From contig NC_063447.1 of assembly GCF_020379485.1 (NCBI RefSeq), forward strand, positions 53,867,452 through 53,931,451: a stretch of 64,000 bases of DNA, read 5' to 3'. The stretch comes from Brassica napus. Taxonomy: Eukaryota > Streptophyta > Magnoliopsida > Brassicales > Brassicaceae. Below the pieces are notes generated by a model. The model did not search any database and had not been told where the DNA came from. It saw only the letters and a list, made by a program, of their open reading frames with translations. Position 1 is the stretch's first letter, and each line of letters starts with the position of its first letter. Below, piece after piece: positions 35,071 through 46,804 of the stretch. The translations under genes were made by a program, and so were the position numbers.

Positions 35071-35787
35071 TAAGAGCATCTCCAGTAGGTGTGCTTCATT
35101 TTTATCTTCAAAAAGTTCACTTTCTTCAAAATGAAAAAAAAAACAATGAAACAATTTTCATTCCGATGGGTTCCTTCATTTTTTTTTCTTGTAAAGAGAA
35201 TATTCCAAATATATTTTATCTCTATTTTATCATTAATTACAAATAAAATCTTATATTTTTTCATATTTACAAATTATATCTAACTATTTTGTTTAAAAAT
35301 AATCCAACATAATTATTATTTCATATAATCAAAAATTATCATATAATAAATTTGTTGCACAACATGAATAAAAAAACAAACACAGAACATCATAATTTGG
35401 AAAAAGACCATATATATAATTTTTCTATAAGTGATTAACAAAAGTGTTTAGAAATAAGAGATGGGCTTATTTATAGATTCTTTTTAATCGAGTTGAAAAT
35501 TATTACAAATGAATATTAATATGCTTTTCGATATATACATTTGATTAAATGAAATTAATAGTCAAAAATTAAAATTAATTGGATAATATTAACGTATTTA
35601 ATTTATTTTGGGAAAAGATAAGAATAAGTAAAAGCTAATGACCAATTTACAATTTAAAATTTTCATCTTTTTTTGAAGTGTACAGTAGATCTTCAAATTT
35701 GAAGCAAAATATAAAGTAGGATAGAAGCAAATCTTACTTCAAATAAGCAAAATATGAAAAATGAAGCGAGATTGAAAATGGTCCGAA
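35071..35787. mobile_element. Non-autonomous element, copy B
   Basis: It starts TAAGAGCATCTCCAGTAGG and ends GAGATTGAAAATGGTCCG. It aligns by eye with 29094-29842 along its length, for example TTCAAAAAGTTCACTTTCTT and AATATTCCAA. No coding capacity. Confidence 0.7.
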
Positions 35788-36547
35788 AATTGTTTTGACA
35801 GTTTTTTTTTTCTTTTTGGTAGAGCGTTTTGAGAGTTTTTAACATTAATAAAAGAAAGTGTGTGTTTTGTCTCGAAGTATAGTGATAGAAAATCTAGATG
35901 ATTGTAATATTATGCAATTTCTACTAAACTCTTACGTTTCAGAAGTTATATATTCATGAGAATATGAGTGACATAAAAATATATATACATAATAAATTAC
36001 GATAAAGAATGCATCTAAAATATGCGACTAAATTGTGATAAAATGTGATGTGAAAATTTACAAAATAAATACCTAGGATAAAAGTTATGATGGTGTCAAA
36101 GCCTAGTCCAACAAAAACAAACCAATTCTTATGGATATTGTTCTTCATGATCAATGGAGTGACCTCTCATAGGTCATTAATGGATCTGCTCCGACTACTT
36201 ATATAAGTGATTAGAAGTGCATGAGATATCTTTTTAAATGATGCAGTATGTTAATTACTAATGTATAATAAAACATATGTGTCTATGAATTATATTTTAA
36301 GTTACAGAATAGCTGATGGAAGCGAGTATTTAAGTTCTGCCTAGACTCGATGGTTCATATTAATTAAAATGATTTTTATGGTGTTTATGTGCGATATGAA
36401 AAAAAACCATTATGAATTTGAGGATTCGAGTGAAACTATTTTCTTAATAAACTATTTATGCAATTAACTTACCGCTAAAAATTTACTAACATAAAACTAA
36501 AAAGTAAAGGAAAAAAAATAGAAACTACAATTACAACACATGACATA
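35788..36547. other. AT-rich spacer, no gene seen
   Basis: No supported feature was found between the repeat element and the LTR target site at 36548. Confidence 0.5.
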
Positions 36548-36974
36548 TCTAGTGTAGAAACCCAAAAAAAAAAAATGGAATGGTCGAGTATCTTTTGGGT
36601 GGTCGAGTCGCGGACGATCAGATTGTTTTTGTCTGAACTATGAGTCAAGCATCCCACTAGACAATGGTTAGACAATGTGGTATATTTACTCAAAGGACGT
36701 TTGAAGCATGACACTTTTGAAAGCACAACAGGAAGATCGGAAATTGGGCGAAAAACCCTAATTTCGGTCTTATGGAATTTTTTGAAGAAGCCGGAAACTC
36801 GGGAAATATTTTCCATCAAGTCAAGATTCATTTGGAGTTTATTAAAAATAATCAGATCATCAGAACGGGCGTCGAAAAATATTGGGATTGATCGCGGGAC
36901 GAAAAATTCACCGGAAAGGCCAAAATTGGACGAATGGACCGAGAAGCTCGAGGTGGCTCTATCTATGAGATCAA

Positions 36975-37315
36975 AACGTGGTGGCAACTGCCTGGCATGG
37001 TATGTGGCAACTGCCTGGCATGAGGTGTTGCAGTAAAAATGATCACAGCATGCGGAGTGACACATAGAAGCACGAGGTGGTTCAGCCAAGCACGAGGTGT
37101 TGCGATGCATGCGACCGGGCCATGCGGCCAGACATGTGGAGGACGTGGTGTCACCTTGCATGTGAGAAGGCCATGCATACAGACAGGTAGAGGGTGAGGT
37201 GTAATCCTGCATGAGACTGAGACATGCAGCCAACCATGTGGAGCACGAGGTGTCCCCGCGCATGCGTCCGGAGCCATGCGAAGCGACACACGGGCTGCCA
37301 CACGGCTTGTTCCTG
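36975..37315. repeat. Degenerate minisatellite in LTR U3
   Basis: Five or six diverged units of 50-60 bp share the phrases GCATG, GCCATGCGGCCAGACATGTGG and (G/A)GCACGAGGTGT. It lies just upstream of the TATA box and so may be an enhancer-like U3 array. Confidence 0.65.
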
Positions 37316-37330
37316 ATTGGTTGCTGTTTC

Positions 37331-37340
37331 CTATAAATAG
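37331..37340 (+). promoter_or_regulatory. TATA box of the LTR
   Basis: CTATAAATAG sits about 780 bases into the LTR, at the boundary between the repeat array and the CA/GA-rich leader. Confidence 0.6.
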
Positions 37341-37949
37341 CCCACGTCCCCCTCTCATTTGAACACATTCAGAACACTTGAAAGACAGTTCAAAACGTGA
37401 GAGAGAAAGCAAAGAAAGAAAGATTGAGTTTCGATAGTTTTCGAGCGATTTAGGCAGTTTTCGAGAACAGTTACTCTGCCGTTTTTGAGTCAGCACCTGG
37501 AGAAGGTTCTGTTCAAGTGAAGAGAGATCAGTTCTAGTGGAGACCAGTTCAAGACCATTCTGGACGTGGGTCTACTTGAGAAGGTCAAGAAAGGGTTCGG
37601 ATCGCAGAAGTCGGGTTTGGGGTCAAGGCCACGGTCAACCAAAAATTGTGAGTTATAATCGATTGATTGCTGAGTTGTTTTCATGCAGGGTCCCGTTACT
37701 TGAAAGTTGGATCATGGCAGATGGCCGGGTCTAACTGAGTAACGGTTTGAATAATTGAGGTTATGTTGATTGAGTTGATGGCATGCTTGTTATTGTTTGA
37801 GAACCGTAGTAGCATGCTAATGGTTATGTTGATGGGTTAGTTAGCGAATGCGGAATGCTTAGATGATATCGCTAAGTTGTGGATAGTTAGGTATTCTGGA
37901 ATTAGTCTTTATTCTAGATTCTGGAATATGATTGATTGTGTTAATTTGC

Positions 37950-38168
37950 GATTAATACTAGGAACCTTGTGTTATTTTTACCGGGTTTAGTATTAATCAT
38001 ATTTTGGCCATATAGCATTTGTGTAACCCACAATGCTAGGCATGTTTGAGGTGGAATGTGTTGATTGTGTGGTGATTAATACTAGGAACCTTGTGTTATT
38101 TTTACCGGGTTTAGTATTAATCGTATATTGGCCGACAGCATTTGTGTAACCCACAATGCTAGGCATAT
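37950..38168. repeat. 124-bp-period duplication in the LTR
   Basis: GATTAATACTAGGAACCTTG through GTAACCCACAATGCTAGGCAT occurs at about 37950-38045 and again at 38074-38168, with a few substitutions and one short deletion. Confidence 0.92.
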
Positions 38169-39777
38169 TGGGGTGAGTTAGTGTTCCTTCATACCTCGTA
38201 CCCGGCGGGTTCAAGGAAACCCCTTATTCGCTGGATCGGGAAGACTCAGATAGACGGGGTCATGGCCTATGGCTGAGTGATTACACGACGGTGTAATGTG
38301 GCAGTGACCCGAAGGACTGTGGACTGTCGCGCGGTGACCTGAAGGACTGTGGGCCGCGGTCGGTTGAAAGTTCCTTCTTCTGGCCTTTGTGGTAGGAAGA
38401 TAGGATATTACCGATAGTGAAGGAGGAACATAACGTCACCAGGGCCCGAGTTTGTTATATATATTATATCGTGTTTCGGGTTATTGAAGCCTGGTTTAAG
38501 TCGAATTTGAGTTTGGTGTTGAGCTAGTAATTAGCATATTGCTAGTTATCTTACTATCTTTTTCCAGCTGCGTATTTCTGATATTGCTTATTGTTATTGA
38601 GTTGTGTTGTTAGGTGAACCTCTCGCTTTAGATTGTTTGGGGTGGGATAGCGAGGGGTTGTATTTGTTAATTGGGGATTGTAACTCGCTGAGTAATGCTA
38701 GATTACTCACTCCTCACTCGTTGTTGTTTCAGGTGACCAGTAGCAAGCTTGTAGAGGTCGCGGGAGGCTAGGCTGGCTGGTGTAGATTTGCATCTTTTTG
38801 CTTAAGACGCTTTCAGACTATAAGTATGTACTTTCGCTTTCTTGGCATGTCACCGATTGTATATTATGTTGTGTGTTTTGAACCATACAATATATAAAAT
38901 AAATAAAGCGAATGTTTTGTGTAAATGCTTTGTTGTTCTGATATTAGCTTGTCCAAGCTAACACAACGTCAGATCGGAGTATGGGTTGAGAAGCCTTAGG
39001 CTTTGGTATGACGGGACGTGTTAGCGGGCGGACTGGCCTAATCACGAATTGCACTTTTCGTGACCTTGGCCGGATCGGCCGTTAACCCGTCATATAGCGC
39101 TCCCGATCCTTGGTAGACGATCGGCCCGTCGGTCATGTTCTTATTTGATTGTTGGCCGGTGGTTTGAACTATGCCTATAACGGTTTGGAGGTTTTACATC
39201 TAGTGTCTTTATTTTTAAGGCTCAACTCAAGATTCCAAATACATCTATACTTCTAAGAGATAAATAAATATCTATAGTTATGAACTTATTAGAAATAAAT
39301 GTTACTAAATCAAGATCAAGCCACTTGATTACTCTAACTTCTGTCGAGATCAATGGTAGTGAAACCTTCTTCAACAGAGAATCGTTCTTGTATTTTTGTA
39401 TCTCCACTCTTTTGATCCTCGACAGGCAATTTATAACTATCGTCCATGGCCAGTGCACCCCCTTGCTGCTGATGAACAACGAGTACCGAGAAATGAAATT
39501 CAGGGGCCGTCAACATATCTCCAATCACGCCTAACTCTGGGCACTCACTCCAATCTGTAAGTCCGTACAAGACCGAAGACTCTAGGTCATGGTTTCGGCC
39601 CACAAAAACCATGTCATAAGCATCTCCAAGTGAGCTAATCGCTTGCGTGGTCTCCACGCCATCTTTCACTATCTCCTCTATGTAATGTACTTTCCCATTT
39701 TTCGCTGCTGCATGGCTCTTGAAATCGTTTATTAGATTGTACTCAGCCATTTCGCTGTAATCCTCGTGCTGAAGGGA

Positions 39778-39833
39778 GCTTTTGTGACGGAAATGTATCA
39801 CTGTGGCTTTTGTGACGGAAATGTATCACTGTG
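39778..39833. repeat. 28-bp tandem duplication in CHX13 exon 4
   Basis: GCTTTTGTGACGGAAATGTA plus eight more bases occurs twice in direct succession (39778 and 39806), identical. Because 28 is not a multiple of three it breaks the reading frame. Confidence 0.95.
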
Positions 39834-41319
39834 ACGTTAAGCTCCGGTTTTTCAGTCATCCGCATACATAATGCGAGCGCCTCCGCGTCGTCCCGGCCTC
39901 CGATGAAGAGCACCGCCACGTTTTTCCATGTACTGGTCATCAAGACGGAGCGTCGTCCCTTGCACTCCCCTCGGTCTATGAATATGGCGACCGAACATGG
40001 TGCCGCTTCAAGGACGTTAAGGTTGATGTTCCTGATGGGCCCGTTGACTTGTCCGACCGTCCCGTCGATCGCGTATTGCTTGTGGAATGGAATCACGATT
40101 AGTGTCGCCTTCTTGTCAAGTGCGAGCGTGCATACGTCGTTGTTTATACTCGAGAAAGGCGCGGCTGCGGTGAAATGTTGCGCCATGAGTGTACCCTGAT
40201 GCATCATATGTTTAAGATAATAAATAGGTATTGTTTCCAAGTTATATTTTATCTATAACAAATTTTAGAATACAGTTTAGATTTTTTTTTTGAAAAAAAA
40301 AAAGTTTAGGTTTGTATATCTCTTTACGTTTATATTTTAGAATGTATATTTCCCAAATTTTGTTGATTAAGTATATTAGGCCAAAAAGGTTGTTAGTTGG
40401 AAATGTAAACGCCAAACGCAAAACGAACCAAATCGTTCACTTAAACGCCAAATGAATTAATATCTTCAAGTATAAAAGCATTTTTGAAATTTGAAGAAGG
40501 TTTTATAGGAAAATTTTTAATTTGTTTTTCTTGTATACGCAGACAAAATAAAAGAAAAAAATAATGTTTATAATTTACCTGATACTTTTGCTCAAACCGT
40601 TGGAAGGCACTGACAATGTATGTGGACTGGGCCGTGTTTGGGTCAAGTTTGTTCATCTGGTGGTGTGGCGTGAGGACTGCGTGAGATCGGCCTTTAAGCT
40701 CCACAAGGTGCAGCGTGAAGAATGAGATGGGATTAAATCTTGTCGGGTACGTAGCTTCTAAAAGGTTCACCATGGAAGGAACGTTTTCGACGTTGTACAT
40801 GCAAAGAAGAAGACGGAGCTGAAGATTGCGTTCCCTCGTGTTGAGGATCGTTCGTTTGCTTCTGCATTTGTAGCGTTTCGATGGATCGTAGAGGTACACC
40901 ACGAGGTACCGCGAAATTCCGGTTACAAGTAAAAGCGTAACTATCACTAGATTAAAGCATTCTGTATCAACAACCTGTAAACACAAACATTTTATAAAAG
41001 GTCAACTTCCTATTCTATTTTTTGGATTATGGCCAGCACCCAAAAAATCTACTAAGAAAATAAGAAAAATAAGTTGAAAACCTAGTCCCCTACACCCAAA
41101 AACACTTCATCTAAAATTAGTTTCGTTGTAATGTTATTCGATTAACGAGCCTCTAGTATTTAACTATGATGCTTTATAAACAAAATTTTATGAGAACATA
41201 TCTTAATTAGGTATTAGGATTATGAAGAGATTAATTAGCAATGTACTTTAATCCCTAAAATAGTAACAATACAAACTCTCACATCGAAAATTCAGTTGAG
41301 ACATAAATTATATATATAT

Positions 41320-41510
41320 ATATAGATTTAGTACATCTATTCGCAATTTTATAATCCGTATTATAAGTATATTGGTCCAAGTCCATATTAAAAAGTGTGG
41401 ATCTATGTACTAAACATTTTTAGCACTAACCTAACTACTGAAAGGGTTTAGTACATGGATCAACACTTTTATAATCCAGACTTAGACCAATATACACTTA
41501 TTGCTAACTG
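41320..41510. repeat. Inverted repeat in CHX13 intron 2
   Basis: TAAGTATATTGGTCCAAGTC through GGATCTATGTACTAAAC (41364-41415) is matched in inverse by GTTTAGTACATGGATCAACA through AGACCAATATACACTTA (41447-41500). A third partial copy (TTTAGTACATCTATTCGCAA) lies at 41326. It may be a small MITE-like element within the intron. Confidence 0.75.
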
Positions 41511-43813
41511 GTTTTGATTTGAAAGTTAAAAAAATAACATTGAGCTTAATCCTACGGTATGAATCACAAACAGTGACTAATCCATTTTTGAGACACTAAG
41601 CATCATATTGTTTAATTTTCTATTCCAGATTAATCAAAACCAAAGTAACCAACGTCTCGTCTTTTTTACCTGAGCGTCTTTCCACACGACAATAGCGTAG
41701 ACTTCGATGATACCTTGGCAACACATCAAGAACGCCAAACAGAGCGCGTCTCCGATCTGCGTTTGGCAGTAAGCAGACGCAGCCGTTGTTCCAAGGAACT
41801 TGCAGCCGTAAGTCACCAAGAGAATCACTTCAATCAACACCACATGGTTCTCATGGCTCTCCGTGATCTCAAAGAAATTAGTCTGTAACCCACTAATTGC
41901 TATGAAACACGGGAGAAGCATATTCGAAGCGACCAGCTCAAGTTTCATAGCGAGCTCTGTCCCTAAAGGCGGACCGTCAGGGAGCGAAACGCCTAGCCAA
42001 AACGCTCCAAACGCAGCGTGGACACCCATGGCCTCTGCACTAGTACTAGCTATAGCCAAGATCAAGAGGACCGGGAAGAACGGGACAATATCTTTTTTGT
42101 TCATCGACTTGCTTTTCCTCTCGGTGAGGTATATGATCAAAGGTCTAAAGACTCCTACAATGACCCCAATAAGACCTCCGATCATTACAATCCCCCAAAC
42201 GCCTTTTATGGTCCGCTCTCGCGTGTAGAGATTAAACGCTAAAGCCACGAACCAGCTACAAGCTTCGCAGACCATTGAGCAGTTGGTGGCTAACCGTCCT
42301 AGCTCTGAGTTGAGGATGTTAGGCTCAGCTAGGACCGTGGTTGTTACCGGGAACGATGTCATGGAGCACAAGAAGATCACGGTGCTTGCGCAGTGAAACA
42401 CGTCTCTGTGAAGTCCTACGGTAGTATTAATGAAGAAGACCGTGAGGTGTCCGAGGGAGAACGGGAAGGCGTAGGAGGCTGTACCGATAAGTATGGCTTT
42501 GGAACTTGCTTTTTTGATAATACTCGCGTCGATTTTGAGTCCGAGGATGAAGAGATGGATGATGAAACCGACGTTTGATAGCGTTTGGATTGTGATCTTG
42601 CCTCCAGCGGGGAGGAACATGTTCATGTATGTCACGTTATGTCCTAAGAAAGACGGTCCAAGAACAATACCAGCCTATATGTAAAATATAACAGAATATG
42701 ATACACATCTTGCGGCCCAATATATCTCTAATGCTATACAATAACATTTCAAAACGTTTTATTTTTTTATTGCAAAAACAATATGTTAAGACAATGAAAG
42801 CAATATCTAGAAAGTTATACCAACACTTGAGCGGAGATCATTCCTTGTTTAAAAGGTTGGAGGAAGCCGAAGATAAGCCTAGAGGTGATGATGATGACTG
42901 ACATTTGAAGAAAGAGAAGAGGCGTTGCGTATTTGAGAGGGTTACTGTTCTTGAAAATACCCTTTGAGATCATCATGTTTTGATTTTGGCACACTAGATC
43001 CTCCATCATGAATGGACCGTGCACTTTGCCCCAATGTGATGAGTTGATCTGTTTGCTGCCAAACTTCGACCAATCCATGGTCTTTTCTTAGAGAGAATGA
43101 GAGAGAAAATAGGCTTGGGATTAAACTATGAAGGCTATGTTTTCATTTCTAAGGAGGAAAATGTAATGGATGATGCATTGAGAATGAGAGTGCAATGTGA
43201 ACGTAAGGAGATAGAGAAGAAAACAGAGGACTCTGTGTTTACTTGGGTTGGTAAAGGTTAACTTAATCCAACATGTTGGTAAGGTAAAAGAAACAAGACC
43301 GGAGAAAGAGAGAGAGGTATGTGAGACAAGAGAAGAAAGATTAGCCTATTTTTGTTTCTTTCTATTTTTGTTTGGTTGATGTCCTTTGTGCATAATCTCC
43401 ACCGTTCTAAACTTGTGGTATTGGTTTCACTTTTAAGTTCTAATAATAATTTAAAAAACTGGGGTGTAAACAATACACTCTGTACATAACCTGCCAAATG
43501 GATTATATAGCATTATTATTTTCAATCTTGAATGTCAAATATACAACAATCAAGCAAAAGACCAAACACAAGAAACTATAATAGAATCTCAAGTGTTAAA
43601 AGATCGAACATATGTATAGTGAGGTTCTGTAAGGCCAAGAAGATATATAAAAAACTGCTAATCAGTAATCACCACTCTGACAACACAAAGTACTGACTGT
43701 GTTACAAACAAATAAACAAACTATAATGAGCACAAAAGACAGCCATAGTAAGACTTATATTCCAAACCCTAAATGATATTACTAGTAACTTCAGCCCCAA
43801 GGATGTTCTGTTT

Positions 43814-45208
43814 TCATGAGCGACGTGGCGCGGTTGGGACATCATGATTGTGCCTTCCTTCATAGGTAGTGAGAACCGCTCTCTCGTCTTCTGCTGATCT
43901 TTCCACTTGCTTCCTCACTCCACAGCCTTGGTATGTGCACTTGTAATAGCTCCTGTCATAATAACCAAAGAGGGTTAGGAACATAAAAACAACTTTAATG
44001 AGAAATTAGTTAAAAGATTTGAATTAACCTTGGGTTGGTATTCCCCTTGACAACTTTTTGACCATACTTCCTCCATCTAAAGCCATCTATAAGAACATCA
44101 ATCTCACTTATTGTCTGAACAACAACTCTTGGTTCCTTCACTCCTCTGCTTACTTCTACAGACATCCCTTCATCTCCACCTTCTCTTTTCCTATCACACA
44201 AAAAACGTCATTTTCTTAATTTCTTAGAAACATTTTAAGTTTCCATTAACTTAAATTAAAAAATCTACTTACAGTCTCTTAATCTCAGGCTGTTCCTTCT
44301 CTTCATCTACCTCTCCATAATCAAACGAGATCGATGAACTCTCTGATTGTTCACTAACAACAGAAGAAGGATTAAGCATTCTTCTGGCATTAGCCGACGA
44401 TGATGATGGTCTCTTGGTGAACTCAGGCTTAGGATGGTTATGACCACCTTTATAGATGATCTCAGTGATCTGTCCATCAGAAGTAGTCTCAACAATCTTC
44501 TTGGAAACACAGTTGGGATACGTGCACTTGAAGTAACTCCTAGGGTTCTCGCTCTTCTTCACTTGTTTCTGACCGTATTTTCTCCAACCGTAACCGTCGT
44601 TAGAGTTCCTACTCACCATGTACGATGGTACCTTAACCTGGCGATCCGCAAACTCACGAGGAACCGGATCCTCCTGCTTCTTCTGGAGATCTTGAACACC
44701 ATACGTCTCTTCTTGCAAAGCCTGTAAAAGGAAACAAGTTTGGTTCAGTACAAAGAAACTGTACATGTCGCTGAAACGCTAAGGGGAAGAAACATACGGA
44801 AGCAGCGTTTGGCGTTTGCGTTTGCGTTTGCGTTTGCGATGGTAACTGCCAGGGAAAATCTGATCCGTTGAAGCCTTGAAATGGAAACGCTCCTGTCGTT
44901 GGAGATATCAAACTCTGCAAGTAACACTACAGAACATCACTAAGAGCTTAAATAGATGAAATGATTGAAGAAAGATGGAAGCTTTATACATGTGAGGAGC
45001 TGAGGAGAAGAGGAGAGTCAAGCAACTCGGAGAAGGCGAAGCTGCGAGAAGATTGCGAGATCGGAAGAGGCGACGGTTGAGCCGTCTTGAACTTGGGTAA
45101 ACCCGACCCAGTTGTCTCCGGGAAAAACCCACCAAGAAAGTCTTCGTCTTGCTCGTAGGGGTCAACGCCGGAGGAAGCAAGGAGGTCGGTGAAAGATGTC
45201 GAAGACAT
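43814..45208 (-). CDS. WRKY25-like group I WRKY transcription factor
   Basis: Five exons, 45208-44990, 44914-44798, 44721-44273, 44190-44029 and 43952-43814, give 361 residues with consistent phases and GT..AG introns. Two WRKY domains are complete. The N-terminal one has WRKYGQK and CX4CX22HXH (CTYPNC...HNH) in exon 3. The C-terminal one has WRKYGQK in exon 4 and its zinc finger in exon 5, split by an intron after the PR of PRSYYKC, as in all group I C-terminal domains. Ser-Pro sites near the N-terminus (QPSPLPIS) fit MAP-kinase targeting, as known for WRKY25/33. An in-frame ATG seven codons upstream (45229) exists. I chose 45208 because the remembered Arabidopsis protein begins [10 protein letters not shown]. 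It acts in the nucleus on W-boxes in stress and defence responses. A hexanucleotide run (CAAACG) encodes QTQTQTQT in exon 2. Confidence 0.95.
44822..44848 (-). repeat. CAAACG hexanucleotide repeat in WRKY25 exon 2
   Basis: Four copies of CAAACG (minus strand) code for alternating Gln-Thr. Such coding repeats vary in length between accessions. Confidence 0.85.
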
Positions 45209-45434
45209 GGTTTTGATAAAAGGAGACAACTTTAGAGCTCACAGGAGCAAAAGAAAGAACAAGAAACGAACTTTTTTGTTGTCAGAGAAATGATCTGTGT
45301 GTCTGAGAAGAGAGGATAAAGATGTGGAAGACGACGACGGTGGCGTATCGAGCAAGGTTTGTCTATCTTTTTACATTTTGTCTTTTTCTGCTTGTCCTAA
45401 ATAAAATTTTTTGTTTTAATATTGATATAAATGG

Positions 45435-45440
45435 TTGACC
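45435..45440 (+). promoter_or_regulatory. W-box upstream of WRKY25
   Basis: TTGACC lies about 227 bases before the start codon. It matches the W-box TTGACY and would allow auto- or cross-regulation by WRKY proteins, which is common in this family. A single hexamer can occur by chance. Confidence 0.45.
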
Positions 45441-45639
45441 AATGGCAATGAGATATTATTATTTTTTTAGTTGGGTCGTCCCCTAGACTGTGTGTGAAAC
45501 CGCGTGTTAATGGTCATTTTTGTCGTCGGCAGTGATTAAGACCTGTTACTTTAATCAAACCGGAATCAATTGCACTAAAAAACACTAAACCTTCGGTTAT
45601 AGACCAACAGATGCATTTGTTTTCTTTGTATAAGCACTA

Positions 45640-46278
45640 CTAGAGTTTATCCCGCACATAGTGCGGGTATATTTTCATTTTATAAATATTTAATTTTAAT
45701 ATTATTATATAAATTTAAATATACAATTTATATTTTAGTGTTTAGTATTTTATAACTTTTTAATTTTATTGTTTAAGTTTCTTATTACTTTATTAATATA
45801 GGGGTTTGTTTTATACATTTTACCTTTTTTATTACGTTTTTGAGTTTTCATAATTTGAAATCATCAAATAAAAAATATTCTTCAACATATGATTTTTGAA
45901 AATATATAGCTGTAGAAATAATTTTTTAACATATGTTAATAACTTCATTTGTATAAAACAAATTTGACATGAGTAACAAATTTGAACCCGTTTTAGTGGT
46001 AGATGATAATTTATTTAAATGAAAGCATTATATTATTTAATTACGAAATTAATTAAACAAATATTAAATAAAAATTATTTAAAAATTTAGTAGGATTTTG
46101 TTAGATTTTTCTCAACAGATTTTGTTATAACTGAAAATAAAATTCAAATCTATAGTTAAAATTAATTTATTATTAATATTCCTATTAATTATTATATCAT
46201 ATTATGTGATTAATGAAATGGTCCTAGTAGACTTCTAAATAGTAGATAAAAATGGTACTTCTCTTTTAATAGAGAAGA
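45640..46278 (-). mobile_element. Non-autonomous Helitron, about 640 bp
   Basis: Read on the minus strand the 3' end is a hairpin CCCGCACTATGTGCGGG (45651-45667), then ATAAACT and CTAG, followed by T in the flank. The 5' end reads TCTTCTCTATTAAAAGAGAA (46278 downward) preceded by A. Helitrons start with TC, end with CTRR after a hairpin, and insert between A and T; all four signs are present. The interior is AT-rich without genes. Confidence 0.82.
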
Positions 46279-46804
46279 TACGAAGATGAATAAACAAGAC
46301 AAAAAGAGTGAAAAATGAATATAGAGAAATACCTTAAGATAGCACAAATTTTTAAAAGAAATATTTTTAAAACAATAGTTATATTAAATGTATTATCTTT
46401 TAAATGTAGCTTTGTTTTTTTTTTGCCTTTTTTAATAAATGGTATTTTAGTCATTTTTATTTATTATTTTGTATAAAAACTATCTTCTGTGTTTTTGGAT
46501 AATTGTCCATGAATATGTAAACTAATTATGAAAGAAGAATAAAAATGAAATGAATATTTTTGTTTAATAACTCTTTTATCTCTTATATTACTTGTGATAA
46601 AAGACATCTACCAAGTTTTGGTTAGTTTTATTTTAAACAATTTTGACTCACAGCCGAAGACTATAGTCTTCTTGGCATATATATATCATCATTGATTTGC
46701 TACAATAAAAACTCACCGTTAAGAGCTAACTAAATGTAGTTTAGTATTTATTTCTTTCTTGACTTGCGGTTTCTTGGACACAATAGAGTATAAAGTGTAT
46801 AACC
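46279..46804. other. Spacer, nothing recognised
   Basis: AT-rich DNA between the Helitron and the RDM4 relic, without supported features. Confidence 0.5.

Larger units (their letters stand above)
36553..39198 (+). mobile_element. Solo LTR of a Ty3/gypsy-type retrotransposon
   Basis: It begins TGTAGAAACCC and ends GGTTTTACA, so TG..CA with inverted ends. The 5-bp TCTAG is duplicated on both sides (36548-36552 and 39199-39203). No internal coding region and no primer binding site are seen. A CTATAAATAG box lies at 37331-37340, followed by a leader-like sequence, as in an LTR promoter. The ends resemble those of Tekay-type chromoviruses (TGTAACACCC), hence the gypsy assignment, which is inference. 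Length 2.65 kb is long for a solo LTR, so a deleted non-autonomous element is an alternative. The minus-strand open frame of 297 codons inside is probably fortuitous. Confidence 0.75.
39334..43078 (-). pseudogene. CHX13-like cation/H+ exchanger, frameshifted
   Basis: Four exons on the minus strand: 43078-42821 (86 codons), 42674-41670 (335), 40974-40579 (132) and 40195-39334. Phases agree and every intron is GT..AG. The first 435 residues carry the hydrophobic Na+/H+ exchanger region with family motifs (AGIVLGPS, NILNSELGRLA, GVHAAFGAFWLGVSLPDGPP). The rest is the cytosolic regulatory tail of CHX proteins (GGRDDAEALALCMRM, FVGRNHDLES). The undamaged length would be about 830 residues, as in Arabidopsis CHX13, a plasma-membrane K+ transporter. 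A 28-bp tandem duplication at 39778-39833 shifts the frame at about residue 683, so the product would stop near residue 703 and lose the last 150 or so residues. Position between the DUF4228 gene and WRKY25 matches At2g30240. A truncated transporter may still be expressed, so pseudogene is a judgement. Confidence 0.88.

Noticed and set aside
36475..37368. Minus-strand open frame of 297 codons
   Set aside because: It overlaps the LTR left end and its repeat array, is Cys/His/Ala-biased by the GCATG repeats, and matches no family. A fortuitous frame is more likely.
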